This document shows, one piece after another, positions 24,343-34,862 of a DNA stretch of 64,000 nucleotides (positions are counted from its first letter, which is position 1; each line of letters opens with the position of its first letter). Source of the stretch: Sulfurimonas sp. HSL-1716 (GTDB lineage: Bacteria; Campylobacterota; Campylobacteria; Campylobacterales; Sulfurimonadaceae); NCBI RefSeq assembly GCF_039645975.1, contig NZ_CP147918.1, forward strand, positions 1,054,001 to 1,118,000, in the 5' to 3' direction. The notes under the pieces were generated by a model. That model was given only the letters and a program-made list of their open reading frames with translations, searched no databases and was not told where the DNA came from. The translations under genes were made by a program, and so were the position numbers.

Positions 24343-27300
24343 ATGATAAAAAGAGATAAAAAAGTTGACATCGTTCTTTGTGAAAAAGATCGGAAACTGG
24401 AACTGTTTATAGAGTTTGCTCCTTTTGCGATGGCAATGTTAAATAAAGAGATGAAATATATCGCGGTAAGTAAGCGGTGGATAACGGATTATGACCTTGC
24501 CGGAAAAGATATTATAGGAAAATCGCATTACGATATATTTTCGGATATACCAAAACATTGGAAAGAAGCGTATGAAAAGGCTCTCAAAGGAGAGTCGACC
24601 AAGAGTGACGGAGAAATTTTTACACGTAAAGACGGGAGCGAAAAATGGCTCCGTTGGGAGACACATCCTTGGTTCATAGAAAGCGGTGAGATCGGCGGTA
24701 TCATAATCTTCTCAGAAGATATTACGAAGCATAAAGAGGCTGAAGAGAGATATCATACCCTTTTTAGTCGTACGGGTACATGTATGGCGATCATCGAATC
24801 TGACGGAACGTTTTCTCTGGTAAACAAAACTTTTGCCGATCTTGCGCATTGCAGGGTCGAGGAACTGATCGGAAGCAGCTTCATCGATCTGATAGACGAT
24901 ACCGATAAAAAGCGGGTATACGAATACCACAAAAAAAGACTGAGCGGAGAAAAGATTCCCGAACATTATGAACTGGCTTTTGTAACAAAAGATAAAAAAA
25001 AGGGTGTGGGTCTGCTCAATGCGGTGTTTTTGCCGGAGACTTCACAGACGCTGGTCTCGCTGATTGACATCACGGACCGCAAGCGTGCCGAAAACGATTT
25101 GAGAGAAAAGGAACAGGAACTTAACGACATTATCGACAATATCCCGATGATGATCTTTATTAAAAGGTCCGACGATCTGCGTTATGTTCGTTTCAATAAA
25201 GCGGGAGAGAAGCTTACCGGGATATCAAAAGATGTTCTGCTGGGAAAAAACGATTATGACTTTTTTTTAAAAGAGGAAGCCGATTTCTTTACGTCTCGTG
25301 ACAGGGAAGTGTTAGAGAAAAAAACCGTTTTGGACATCAAAGAGGAACCGATACATACCCAAAGCGGCGAACGTGTTTTGCATACGAAAAAGGTTGCGAT
25401 CGTAGATGACAGCGGAGAGGCAAAATATCTTCTTGGAATATCTGAAGATATCACGGAAAAAAAGCGAATCGAAGATACTCTGAAACAGGAATACAAACGC
25501 TCGAGCCTGATCTTGGAAAGTACTCTTGACGGCTATATAATGATAGATCTCTCAGGCACAATACTGGATGTGAATACGGCTTACTGCAATCTTGTAGGGT
25601 ACACGAAAAAAGAGCTTGTCTCTAAGAAAATAGATCAGCTGGTACTATCCAAAACGAAAAAAGAGATAAAAAGCGATATAAAAAGCATAGTGCAAAACGG
25701 ACATGGGCGTTTTGAAATAGTTCATGCCCACAAAGACGGACATGTGATAGATATGGATGTGAAGGTCGGTATCTTGCATGAAGAAGATAAAACATATATG
25801 ATAGCTTTTGTGAGAGATATCAGTGAACAAAAAGAGAAAGAGAGGCAGCTTCTTCAATCATCGACGGCATTTGAGAATTTAGCCGAAGGTATCATCATAA
25901 CCGATGCCGCATCGAGAATCATAACCGTAAATCCCGCTTTCACCGAAATAACCGGATATGAAAAGGAAGAAGTGATTGGCAAAGATACGAAGATATTGCG
26001 ATCGGGAAAACATGATTACAAGTTTTACAAAAATATCTGGGATACGCTTATAAAGACGGGAAAATGGCAGGGTGAAATCTGGAACAAACGTAAAAACGGT
26101 CAAAACTATCCCGAATGGCTCTCCATCAGCTGTATAAAAAACGAAAAAGGCGAGACCATAAACTATATCGCCGTGTTCGCCGATATCTCCAAGATAAAGA
26201 AAACGGAAGACGAACTACGATTCTTAGCCCATTACGACGCTCTTACGCATCTGCCTAACCGTCTGCTTTTAAACGAGCGTCTGGAGCATTCTTTAGAGCG
26301 CTCTCATAGAAAAAATGAAAGTATTGCTGTCTTGTACCTTGATATCGACAGGTTTAAGGAGATAAACGACTCTCTGGGGCATCCTTACGGTGACTTGCTG
26401 TTGAAAAAAGTCTCTAAAAAGATATCGGAACTTCTTCGCGACGAGGATACCGTCGCGCGTGTAAGCGGTGATGAGTTTGTTATGGTCATCGAAGATCTAA
26501 ATTCGCCAAACGATGCGGCTATAGTTGCCCAAAAGATCTTAGTATTGTTAAACAGTCCCGTTTTCTTAAAAGAGCATGAAGTCACGATAACAGCAAGTAT
26601 AGGGATTGCTATCAGTCCGATGGACGGCGAAGATGCCGTGACGCTGTTAAAAAATGCCGATACGGCGCTGTATCGTGCAAAAGAGCTTGGCAGAAACAGT
26701 TTTGAATTTTTCTCTGCCGACATGGCTTCTTCGAGTTTTGATCTTTTGTATCTACACAGCGCTTTACATAATGCACTGAACAAAGAGGAGTTTTTGGTTT
26801 ACTACCAGCCTCAATATGAAATGAAAACGGGCAAGATCCTTGGAGCCGAAGCACTGGTGAGATGGAACAGCCCGGAGATGGGTCTGGTTTCACCTATCCG
26901 CTTCATACCGCTGGCTGAAGATACTGGACTGATCGTTCCTCTTGGCGAATGGATACTTCGTCAAGCTTGTTTTCAGATGAAAAAATGGCTGGATGAGGGG
27001 AGGCCTTTACAGTATATAGCAGTCAATGTCTCGGGCCGTCAGCTTGCACACAACAATATCATAGAGACTATAAAAAAGGCGCTGCAAGACGCAGACCTCG
27101 ATCCCAAATATATCGAGATCGAGATAACGGAGAGCGTCATTATGAAAGACGAGCTTTATATCGATCTGCTTAACAGTTTAAAAGAGATAGGCATCCGTCT
27201 TTCCATCGATGATTTCGGTACCGGATATTCATCTTTGTCGAGGCTGAAACATCTTCCTATCGACAAACTGAAGATCGATCAGTCTTTTGTAAGCGGAATT

Positions 27301-27522
27301 CCTTTTGACAAAGACGATATGAATATAACGCAAGCCATTATAGGCCTCGCGAAAAGCCTGAATCTCGACGTGATTGCCGAGGGCGTCGAAACGAAAGAGC
27401 AGGCAGACTTTCTTATAAAAGAGGGTTGTAAAAAAGTCCAGGGATATCTGTACAGTCTGCCGCTTACGGCATCAGAGCTGGAAAAATGGATGAACGAGAA
27501 CACCCGTAAGATCATCAAGTGA
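24343..27522 (+). CDS. five-PAS GGDEF-EAL c-di-GMP signalling protein
   Basis: A 1059-residue cytoplasmic sensor. Five PAS modules are visible, each ending in a D-I-(T/S)-x-x-K type exit (about residues 20-128, 133-250, 258-375, 385-495, 505-625). The GGDEF domain (about 630-790) has SGDEF at about 708, a variant that often keeps diguanylate cyclase activity. The EAL domain (about 800-1050) has GAEALVRW at about 836, NVSGRQL, EITES, DDFGTGYSS, KIDQSFV and GYLYSLPL, so phosphodiesterase residues are complete. It has no transmembrane segment. Its stop codon abuts the stop of the convergent PFOR gene: the two TGA codons form TGATCA. Confidence 0.93.
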   Translation: MIKRDKKVDIVLCEKDRKLELFIEFAPFAMAMLNKEMKYIAVSKRWITDYDLAGKDIIGKSHYDIFSDIPKHWKEAYEKALKGESTKSDGEIFTRKDGSEKWLRWETHPWFIESGEIGGIIIFSEDITKHKEAEERYHTLFSRTGTCMAIIESDGTFSLVNKTFADLAHCRVEELIGSSFIDLIDDTDKKRVYEYHKKRLSGEKIPEHYELAFVTKDKKKGVGLLNAVFLPETSQTLVSLIDITDRKRAENDLREKEQELNDIIDNIPMMIFIKRSDDLRYVRFNKAGEKLTGISKDVLLGKNDYDFFLKEEADFFTSRDREVLEKKTVLDIKEEPIHTQSGERVLHTKKVAIVDDSGEAKYLLGISEDITEKKRIEDTLKQEYKRSSLILESTLDGYIMIDLSGTILDVNTAYCNLVGYTKKELVSKKIDQLVLSKTKKEIKSDIKSIVQNGHGRFEIVHAHKDGHVIDMDVKVGILHEEDKTYMIAFVRDISEQKEKERQLLQSSTAFENLAEGIIITDAASRIITVNPAFTEITGYEKEEVIGKDTKILRSGKHDYKFYKNIWDTLIKTGKWQGEIWNKRKNGQNYPEWLSISCIKNEKGETINYIAVFADISKIKKTEDELRFLAHYDALTHLPNRLLLNERLEHSLERSHRKNESIAVLYLDIDRFKEINDSLGHPYGDLLLKKVSKKISELLRDEDTVARVSGDEFVMVIEDLNSPNDAAIVAQKILVLLNSPVFLKEHEVTITASIGIAISPMDGEDAVTLLKNADTALYRAKELGRNSFEFFSADMASSSFDLLYLHSALHNALNKEEFLVYYQPQYEMKTGKILGAEALVRWNSPEMGLVSPIRFIPLAEDTGLIVPLGEWILRQACFQMKKWLDEGRPLQYIAVNVSGRQLAHNNIIETIKKALQDADLDPKYIEIEITESVIMKDELYIDLLNSLKEIGIRLSIDDFGTGYSSLSRLKHLPIDKLKIDQSFVSGIPFDKDDMNITQAIIGLAKSLNLDVIAEGVETKEQADFLIKEGCKKVQGYLYSLPLTASELEKWMNENTRKIIK

Positions 27523-30500
27523 TCACCTGTCGTAATCTTCCTGCAGATCGCTGTATTTTTTAAACATCGCGTCCGCATGGGCGCTGGCTGTCTTTAAGAA
27601 TATCTCCGCGCTTATGCTGTCTGCTTTTTCGACCATATTGAACCTTGTCTCGTTATACATATAGTTTTGAACAGGGATTTGAGGACCTTTATAATCAAGT
27701 TTCATAGGATTGCGCCCCTGCTCTTTTAGCGCAGGATTGTACCTGAAAATAGGCCATAATCCGCACTCTACCGCAAGTTTTTGCTGTTTCATTCCGTTTT
27801 TGAGATCATATCCGTGAGCGATACAGTGGGAGTAGGCGATGATGATCGAGGGTCCTTCATGTCTTTCTGCTTCCATAAATGCTTTTACACTCTGGGCATA
27901 GTTCGCACCCATCGCTACCCGTGAGACATAAACGTTTTCATATGCCATGGCCATCATCGCCAGATCTTTGGCAAGAGAGGGTTTTCCTCCCGCTGCAAAT
28001 TTGGCGACAGCTCCGGTAGGTGTGGCTTTTGACTGTTGTCCGCCCGTATTGGAATAGACCTGTGTGTCTAAGACAAGGATATTTACGTTCCTGCCGCTTG
28101 CAAGGACATGATCGAGCCCGCCGTATCCTATATCGTATGCCCAGCCGTCGCCGCCTATGATCCAAACGGATTTTTTTACGAGATAATCTGCCAGCGAGAG
28201 AAGATTCTGTGCATCTTCGCTTTTTAGGCTTTTTATTTTTTTCTTTAAGCTCCTTGACCCGTTTTCTTTGTGCGAAGATATCCTCTTCTTCAATCTGAGG
28301 TGCATACAGTATCGTATCGCAGAACTCTTTTGTGAGTTTATCGGAAAGTTTTTCCAGCAACTCTTTTGCCTGGGTTTCATGTTTGTCTATCGTTAGCCTG
28401 AACCCCACACCGAATTCGGCGTTGTCCTCAAAAAGGGAATTTGACCAGGCAGGTCCCAGACCGTCTTTGTTCTTCGCCCATGGTGTGGTAGGAAGGTTGC
28501 CTCCGTAGATAGAGGAGCATCCCGTTGCATTGGCAACTATCATTCTATCGCCGAAAAGCTGAGTCGCGAGTTTGATGTAAGGCGTCTCTCCGCATCCGGG
28601 ACAGGCTCCGGAGAATTCGAAAAGAGGCTGGAGGAACTGGCTCTCTTTTACTTTTGAATGATCGAGTTTTGCTCTGTCATATTCGGGAATGCTCAAAAAA
28701 TAGTCCCAGGTCTTTATACCCTCGTCGAGTACCTGTTCTATGGGTGTCATATTGATGGCTTTGCGTTTTGGGTCTTGTTTGTTTATTCCTATGCAGACTT
28801 CGGTGCAAAGAGAACATCCCGTACAGTCTTCGACCGCGACTTGTATAGTAAACATCTCATTTTCCCCGAAATTTCTTCCTTTTGCTTTTATGCTCTTAAA
28901 AGAGGAGGGTGCATCATTTAAAAAAGCTTTATCGACTATTTTCGAGCGTATGACCGCGTGAGGACAGACAAGAACACATTCATTGCACTGTACGCAGATA
29001 TCCGGCTCCCATACGGGTACGTCAAGTGCGATATTTCTTTTTTCATACTGCGTGGTACAGCTTGGCCATGTCCCGTCTGCGGGTATCAAACTTACCGGTA
29101 CTTCATCGCCTTTTCCTTCAATGAGATTTGCCGTTACGTCGGCTATAAACTTGCTGACATGCCCTTTTACCGGAGGACGGAGGGTTCTTGTCCCGGTCGA
29201 TTCTTTTGGCAGCTTCACTTGATAAAGATATTTTAGTGCGTTGTCTACGGCATCGAAGTTGAGTTTGACGATCTCATCGCTTTTTTTGCCGTAACTTTTT
29301 TGTATATATTTTTTTATCTGTTTGATAGCTTCATCACGTTTTAATATTCCGGATATCGCAAAAAAACAGGTCTGCATAACGGTATTGATTCGTCTTCCCA
29401 TTCCGCTGTCTTTTGCTACCTTGTAGGCATCTACCACGTAAAACTCTATCTCTTTTTCTATCATCTCTTCTTGTATCGATCTTGGAAGATGATCCCAGAT
29501 CTCCTTCTTGTCAAAAGGGGAGTTGAGCAGAAAAACGGCTTTATGCTTTGCATGCTGCAAAATATCGAACTTCTCCATAAAAACACTCTGATGGCACGCT
29601 ACGAAATCGGCTTTGTCTATAAGGTAGGTCGAGTGTATCGGCGAGGGCCCGAAACGAAGGTGCGAGGTTGTCATGGAACCCGATTTTTTCGAATCATAGA
29701 CAAAATATCCTTGAGCGTAGTTTTGGGTCTGCGTTCCTATGATCTTGATGGAGTTTTTGTTCGCACCTACGGTACCGTCCGAGCCTAAGCCAAAAAATAT
29801 GGCTTCAAAAGTATCTTTTTTTGGCAGTGCGAAACTGCGGTCGTATGAGAGCGAGGTATGTGTTACGTCATCGTTTATACCGATCGTAAAGTGTATCTTC
29901 GGTGCATCTTTTTTCAGTTCATCAAATACGGCCTTTATCATGGACGGCGTAAACTCTTTTGATGAAAGACCGTATCTGCCGCCTATGATGAAAGGCGTCT
30001 TGAAATCCAGAATTCCTTCCTCTTTTGCTTCGTTAAAAGCACTCACGACATCAAGATACAGAGGTTCTCCTACAGAACCCGCCTCCTTTGTTCTGTCCAA
30101 AACGGCGACGGCTTTTGTGGTCTTTGGCAGGGCCGATATGAAGTCTTTGATGGAAAAAGGGCGGTACAGTCTTACTTTGAGCACACCGACTTTTTCTCCC
30201 GTACTGTTTAGGTATTCAACCGTTTCATGTACGGCTTCCGCACCGGACCCCATGATGATTATGATCCTCTGTGCATCGCTTCGTCCGACATAATCAAACA
30301 GATGATAAGCCCTTCCCGTCAGTGAAGCAAATTTGTCCATATACTCCTGAAGTATGCGGGGCGTATCGAGATAGTAGCTGTTTACGCTCTCTCTTCCCTG
30401 AAAATAAACGTCCGGGTTTTGAGAAGTTCCCCGTATGAATGGATTATCCGGTGTCAATGCACGTTTTCTGTGCTCTTGTACCAGCTTTTTGCTTATCATC

Positions 30501-31078
30501 TTTTTCATCACAGCGTCGTCGAGAAGCTCTATCTTGTCAACTTCATGCGAAGTTCTGAACCCGTCGAAAAAATGTAAAAAAGGGATGCGTGAGTGCAAAG
30601 TGGCTGCCTGCGAGAGAAGCGCCATGTCATGCGCTTCTTGGACGGAGTTGGAACAAAGCATTGCAAAACCTGTCTGGCGTACGCTCATAACGTCGCTGTG
30701 ATCGCCGAAGATCGAAAGTGCCTGTGCGGCAATGGAACGTGCTGCTATATGAAACACGGTCGGGGTCAGCTCTCCTGCGATCTTATACATATTTGGCATC
30801 ATCAGCAAGAGTCCCTGCGAAGCCGTAAAGGTCGTCGTCAGCGCACCGCTTTGAAGCGCCCCGTGAATGGCGCCGCTCGCTCCTCCCTCGCTTTGCATCT
30901 CCGTTATATCGGGAATTGTTCCGAAGATGTTTTTTTGAGACTGCGTGGCATAGATATCGCACAGCTCTCCCATCACCGAAGCCGGAGTGATCGGATAGAT
31001 GGCTATTATCTCGTTTATTTTATAGGCAACTCGTGCCACCGCTTCATTCGCATCTATAGTATCTGTTTGATGTTTCAT
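27523..31078 (-). pseudogene. nifJ: pyruvate:ferredoxin (flavodoxin) oxidoreductase, frame broken
   Basis: One-chain PFOR, which interconverts pyruvate and acetyl-CoA with ferredoxin, here in two frames. The first (from the ATG at 31078, about 945 residues) holds domains I-V, with EAVARVAYKINEIIAIYPIT at the start, ferredoxin clusters CVQCNECVLVCP (about 694) and CTGCSLCTEVC (about 751), and GACPGCGETP. At a run of seven A (28236-28242, minus strand) the homology leaves this frame and continues in the +1 frame with GGDGWAYDIGYGG and YSNTGGQQSKAT (thiamine diphosphate site) to 27523. The restored protein would have about 1183 residues, the family norm. Removing one A restores it: sequencing error, true mutation or slippage cannot be separated here. 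Confidence 0.9.
28236..28242 (-). other. A7 homopolymer at the PFOR frameshift
   Basis: On the coding strand the run reads GAAAAAAAT. With seven A the upstream frame continues into unrelated sequence (KNKKPKKRRCTESSL); with six A it would read on into the conserved thiamine-diphosphate domain (KIKSLKSEDAQ). No other frame interruption was seen in this gene. Confidence 0.85.
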
Positions 31079-31226
31079 AGCAAGCCTTTTAAATAAGCGT
31101 CTTCGAATATTCTACCTAAAATTAGAAAATATTATATACCTCTGTAGAAGAATTTGAAAAAACGAATGTTGTTTTCTTTATAAATCTGTGTTAGAATAAA
31201 CGAACTAGAACTTATGAAGGTGATTT

Positions 31227-34200
31227 TTGAAGTATTTTATATATCTTTTTTTATCGCTTCTTCTCGGGCTCGATCTATATGCTTCGACCTTAGATAAAAA
31301 ACAGGTCATAAATATCGGCGTCCTTTCATTTCGTCCCATATCGGAAAATCAAAAGATCTGGCTTCCGCTGAGAGAAGAGCTTCACAAATATGCACCGCAG
31401 TTTGATTTTAATATAACCTCTTACCCGCAAAATCAACTTGTCAAAAAGATCGCGCAGGGAAAATTTGATTTTGCCGTTGTTCATCCGGGCGCTTATGTTG
31501 AACTCGAAACTGAGTACGGCGTTTCAAACATCGCATCTCTTGTGCGTCAGACAAAAGACGGAAAATATCATCTTAAAAATTACGGCGGGGTTATAGCGGT
31601 GCTCTCCTCAAATAAAGATATCCATTCTTTAAAAGATGTTATAGGCAAGACCATAGCAACGACGCATAAAGAGGGGTTTGCCGTTATGCTCGTGCAAAGA
31701 GAACTTTTTCATAATGCAGGTGTAGATATAACAAAAGAGTGCAATATTCTCTATACGGGTCAGCCGATGGACAAAGTGGTAGAAAGCCTCAGGGAGCATA
31801 AAGCGGATGTCGGATTTTTTAGAACGGGTTATATCGAGGAGCTGATTGCAAGAGGCAAAATTAAACCCGGCGAGCTAAGGATTATACACAAGATAGTAAA
31901 TGACAATTATCCCTATGCCCACTCCACGCCGCTTTATCCTGAGTGGGCGGTCTTGGCGACATCAAAGCCAAAAGCCAAAACGGTAAAAGCCGTCACCGCT
32001 GCACTCTATCAGATACATTCGGGTACAAGTCTGGCATATCATGAGTTCAGCATGCCGCTCTCTTACAAATCAACCAGAGAACTGATGCAAAAATATCATG
32101 TTTTTCCTTTTGAACAGACGCGGATGAGTATAAAAGAGGTGATCCAAACTTATTTTTACGAGATCATCGGATTGCTGCTCTTTTTGGCGTTTGGCGGAGT
32201 CGTTATGGCAGTTATCTACCGTTATCAGATGCTGCATATAGAAAAGCAGTCCGAACAGATAAAGCTGATTCTTTCAAATGCGAGCGACGGGATACATGTG
32301 CATGATCCTGACGGAAACCTGCTTATGTTCAGCGATTCGTTTGCAAATATGCTCGGCTATACCAGAGAAGAACTTTCAAAACTGTCCCTTTACGATTGGG
32401 ATCACTATTTTGATCACAACGAGATAAAGACGATGATAAAAAAGGTCATGGACGCGCCTAGAATATTTGAGACGAAACATACCAGAAAAGACGGAACCAT
32501 TTTTGATGTAGAAATATTTTCAAAAGGCATAGTGATCGATGATCAAAACTACATCTATGCTTCTGCCAGAGATATCAGCGAACGTAAAAACAACGAGATC
32601 AGGCTTTTGCAGCATAAGATCATCTTTGACAATATCGCCGAGGGCGTATATGCGGTCGATAGATTCAACATGTGTACCTTTATCAACGATGTCGCATTGG
32701 ACCTTTTAGGACTAAAAGAGGAGGATATTTTGGGTAAAAACCCGCATAACGTCTTTCACAGCAAGTATAGCGACGGAAACGTATATGAAAACGAAAAATG
32801 TCCGGTTCAAACGGCTGTCATTTCCGGTATTCCTAAAAACATCGAAGAGGAGTTTGTTCGCAAAGACGGCAGTCTGCTGCCGGTTTTCATAACAGTTGCC
32901 CCGATCATAAAAGACGACGTATTCATCGGCTCGGTCGTGACATTTGCCGATATATCCAAACAAAAGGCAGATCAGAAAAAACTGATGATGGAAAGAGAAA
33001 AATTCGGATATCTCGCACATCATGACTCTTTGACGAACCTCCCTAACAGACTAAGTCTTATAGAACACCTGGAGTCGCAGTGTTCCAGACAAAACAGATT
33101 TGCTTTCATGTTTTTTGACATGGACGGCTTTAAAGAGATAAACGACTCATACGGGCATCAGTTCGGAGATAAACTGCTCATAGAGATAGCAGGCGTGCTC
33201 AAAAAGGTCTTTCCTCCCGAAGCGTTTATCGTCAGGACTGGAGGAGATGAGTTCGTCGTGGTAATAGAGTGTCAAAATGACGACGATATAATCAACATAT
33301 ATATGAACGACCTGATCGATATCTTGAATCATTCGTTCAAGATAGATGCCATCGAAGTATATATAACCGCCAGTGTCGGGATAGCTATCTATCCGGACGA
33401 TGCCAAAACAACCAAAGAACTGATGCAAAATGCGGATGCTGCGATGTACAATGCAAAAAAGATGGGTAAAAATACATTTAGCTTTTATAATGTCTCTTTG
33501 ACTCAGAATGCTCTGCACAAAACCACCGTTGCCACAAATTTAAAAAAAGCTCTTTTCAACAGAGACTTGATGCTTTTCTTTCAGCCGCAGATCGATCCGT
33601 ATAGCCAAAAGATAATCGGCGTCGAAGCTCTTCTTCGCTGGTTTTTAGAGGATGAAGCGGTATCTCCTGCGATATTTATTCCCATCGCCGAAGAGATGGG
33701 GCTTATCCTCGAGATCGGCGAGTTTGTTTTAAAAGAGAGTTTTACTGCCGCAAAAGAGCTGTCTGATAAAAAACTATTAAGCGGAAGACTGTCTGTTAAT
33801 GTATCCGTTCGCCAGCTCGTACATCCGAATTTTCTGTCGTCGTTGGAAGAGATACTCAAAGAGACAAGATGTGATCCGTCTTCTATAGAGCTGGAGATAA
33901 CGGAAAGCTCCATACTTGAAAATCCAAGCGGGATGGTCGTTCTTTTGAATAAGCTTAAAAAGATAGGCTTTCATATATCTATCGATGATTTCGGGACGGG
34001 ATATTCCTCTATGGCGTATCTCAAAAATCTGCCGATCGACAAGCTGAAAATAGACCAGTCTTTCATAAGGGATATCAAAAAAGAGCCAAAGAACCAGACC
34101 ATAGTAAAAACGATGATCGCCTTGGCTAAAGGGCTGGACATGAAAGTTCTTGCAGAAGGCGTCGAAACGCAAGAAGAGCTGGAGTTTTTGAAAGACAACG

Positions 34201-34274
34201 GTATAGATTCCATTCAAGGATATTACTATCACAAGCCTATGCCTTTAGGTGATTTTGAAAAGGCATTGCAATAA
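31227..34274 (+). CDS. PhnD-like sensor fused to PAS-PAS-GGDEF-EAL
   Basis: A 1015-residue membrane receptor. After a signal peptide, residues about 25-300 form a phosphate/phosphonate binding-protein domain of the PhnD type (NIGVLSFRPISENQKIWLPL, FDFAVVHPGAYVELE, KADVGFFRTGYIEEL). One transmembrane helix follows (about 312-335), then two PAS modules (about 345-460, 465-585), GGDEF (672-676, intact GGDEF) and EAL (800-802, intact, with DDFGTGYSS and QGYYYHKP). It can thus make and break c-di-GMP in response to a periplasmic ligand. The TTG start at 31227 is supported by AAGG upstream and a signal peptide. It is divergent from PFOR. Confidence 0.9.
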   Translation: MKYFIYLFLSLLLGLDLYASTLDKKQVINIGVLSFRPISENQKIWLPLREELHKYAPQFDFNITSYPQNQLVKKIAQGKFDFAVVHPGAYVELETEYGVSNIASLVRQTKDGKYHLKNYGGVIAVLSSNKDIHSLKDVIGKTIATTHKEGFAVMLVQRELFHNAGVDITKECNILYTGQPMDKVVESLREHKADVGFFRTGYIEELIARGKIKPGELRIIHKIVNDNYPYAHSTPLYPEWAVLATSKPKAKTVKAVTAALYQIHSGTSLAYHEFSMPLSYKSTRELMQKYHVFPFEQTRMSIKEVIQTYFYEIIGLLLFLAFGGVVMAVIYRYQMLHIEKQSEQIKLILSNASDGIHVHDPDGNLLMFSDSFANMLGYTREELSKLSLYDWDHYFDHNEIKTMIKKVMDAPRIFETKHTRKDGTIFDVEIFSKGIVIDDQNYIYASARDISERKNNEIRLLQHKIIFDNIAEGVYAVDRFNMCTFINDVALDLLGLKEEDILGKNPHNVFHSKYSDGNVYENEKCPVQTAVISGIPKNIEEEFVRKDGSLLPVFITVAPIIKDDVFIGSVVTFADISKQKADQKKLMMEREKFGYLAHHDSLTNLPNRLSLIEHLESQCSRQNRFAFMFFDMDGFKEINDSYGHQFGDKLLIEIAGVLKKVFPPEAFIVRTGGDEFVVVIECQNDDDIINIYMNDLIDILNHSFKIDAIEVYITASVGIAIYPDDAKTTKELMQNADAAMYNAKKMGKNTFSFYNVSLTQNALHKTTVATNLKKALFNRDLMLFFQPQIDPYSQKIIGVEALLRWFLEDEAVSPAIFIPIAEEMGLILEIGEFVLKESFTAAKELSDKKLLSGRLSVNVSVRQLVHPNFLSSLEEILKETRCDPSSIELEITESSILENPSGMVVLLNKLKKIGFHISIDDFGTGYSSMAYLKNLPIDKLKIDQSFIRDIKKEPKNQTIVKTMIALAKGLDMKVLAEGVETQEELEFLKDNGIDSIQGYYYHKPMPLGDFEKALQ

Positions 34275-34278
34275 CCTT

Positions 34279-34809
34279 ATGAAAATCAGACACAGGTTTT
34301 TAAAAGACAAGCCTCTCTTATGCAAGAATATCCTCATCATCGGAACGTTTAATCCCGAAGTAGAGTGTAACGATGCCGCTTTTTTCTACGGAAGAGCAAA
34401 AAACTTCTTTTGGAGGCTTTTGCCTGCAATGTTCGATGAGCCGAGTCTTAAAGGCGATACTGCAGGGCAAAAAGAGTTTTTGCAAAGACGCGGCATAGAA
34501 CTCACGGATCTCATACTTACGGTCGAGATGGATGAAAAGGAGCTCTGCAGCTACGGCGATGACAAGCTTCAAAACGTCATCAAGTACAACACGGACAATA
34601 TCTTGGAATCTCTAAAAAAAGGAAAAACGAAAGAGGTCTATTTTACCAGAAAATCGTTTGACAAAAGCGTTGCGGGCATAAGAGACGAGATACATAAGAT
34701 AAAAGAGTATTGCGACGCGCACGGCATAAAGTTTCGTTTTCTTTCGACGCCTTCACGGTTTTACAGCGAAAAGAAAGTGCAGGAGTGGAGAAAGTGTTTT
34801 TATAATTAA
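34279..34809 (+). CDS. uracil-DNA glycosylase superfamily-like protein
   Basis: A 176-residue protein whose start (NILIIGTFNPEVE, then FFYGRAKNFFWRLLP) matches the G:T/U mismatch-specific glycosylase-like branch of the uracil-DNA glycosylase superfamily, in which the GxxP segment forms the water-activating loop. The C-terminal STPSRF resembles the second motif (SPS) of that fold. Substrate is unknown. The start is the ATG at 34279, five bases after the stop of the GGDEF-EAL gene; an upstream in-frame TTG lies inside that gene. A TATAAT element follows its stop and serves the next gene. Confidence 0.6.
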   Translation: MKIRHRFLKDKPLLCKNILIIGTFNPEVECNDAAFFYGRAKNFFWRLLPAMFDEPSLKGDTAGQKEFLQRRGIELTDLILTVEMDEKELCSYGDDKLQNVIKYNTDNILESLKKGKTKEVYFTRKSFDKSVAGIRDEIHKIKEYCDAHGIKFRFLSTPSRFYSEKKVQEWRKCFYN

Positions 34810-34820
34810 TGAAATAAAGT

Positions 34821-34826
34821 TATAAT
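34821..34826 (+). promoter_or_regulatory. putative -10 element (TATAAT) before GNAT gene
   Basis: Consensus TATAAT 36 bases before the acetyltransferase ATG in a very AT-rich 50-base gap; a second TATAAT is at 34801 inside the preceding gene. No -35 box is obvious. Confidence 0.4.
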
Positions 34827-34862
34827 TGAATTTTGAACATTTTAAATATATAAAGATTGAAA

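Noticed and set aside
27938-28235. The PFOR upstream frame continuing past the A7 run
   Set aside because: The sequence there (RRCTESSLAGRLSRKK) has no similarity to PFOR and is out-of-frame reading of the conserved domain.
31079-31226. Regulatory site in the PFOR / PhnD-sensor divergent gap
   Set aside because: Only AT-rich promoter-like sequence; no palindrome or repeat strong enough to report.
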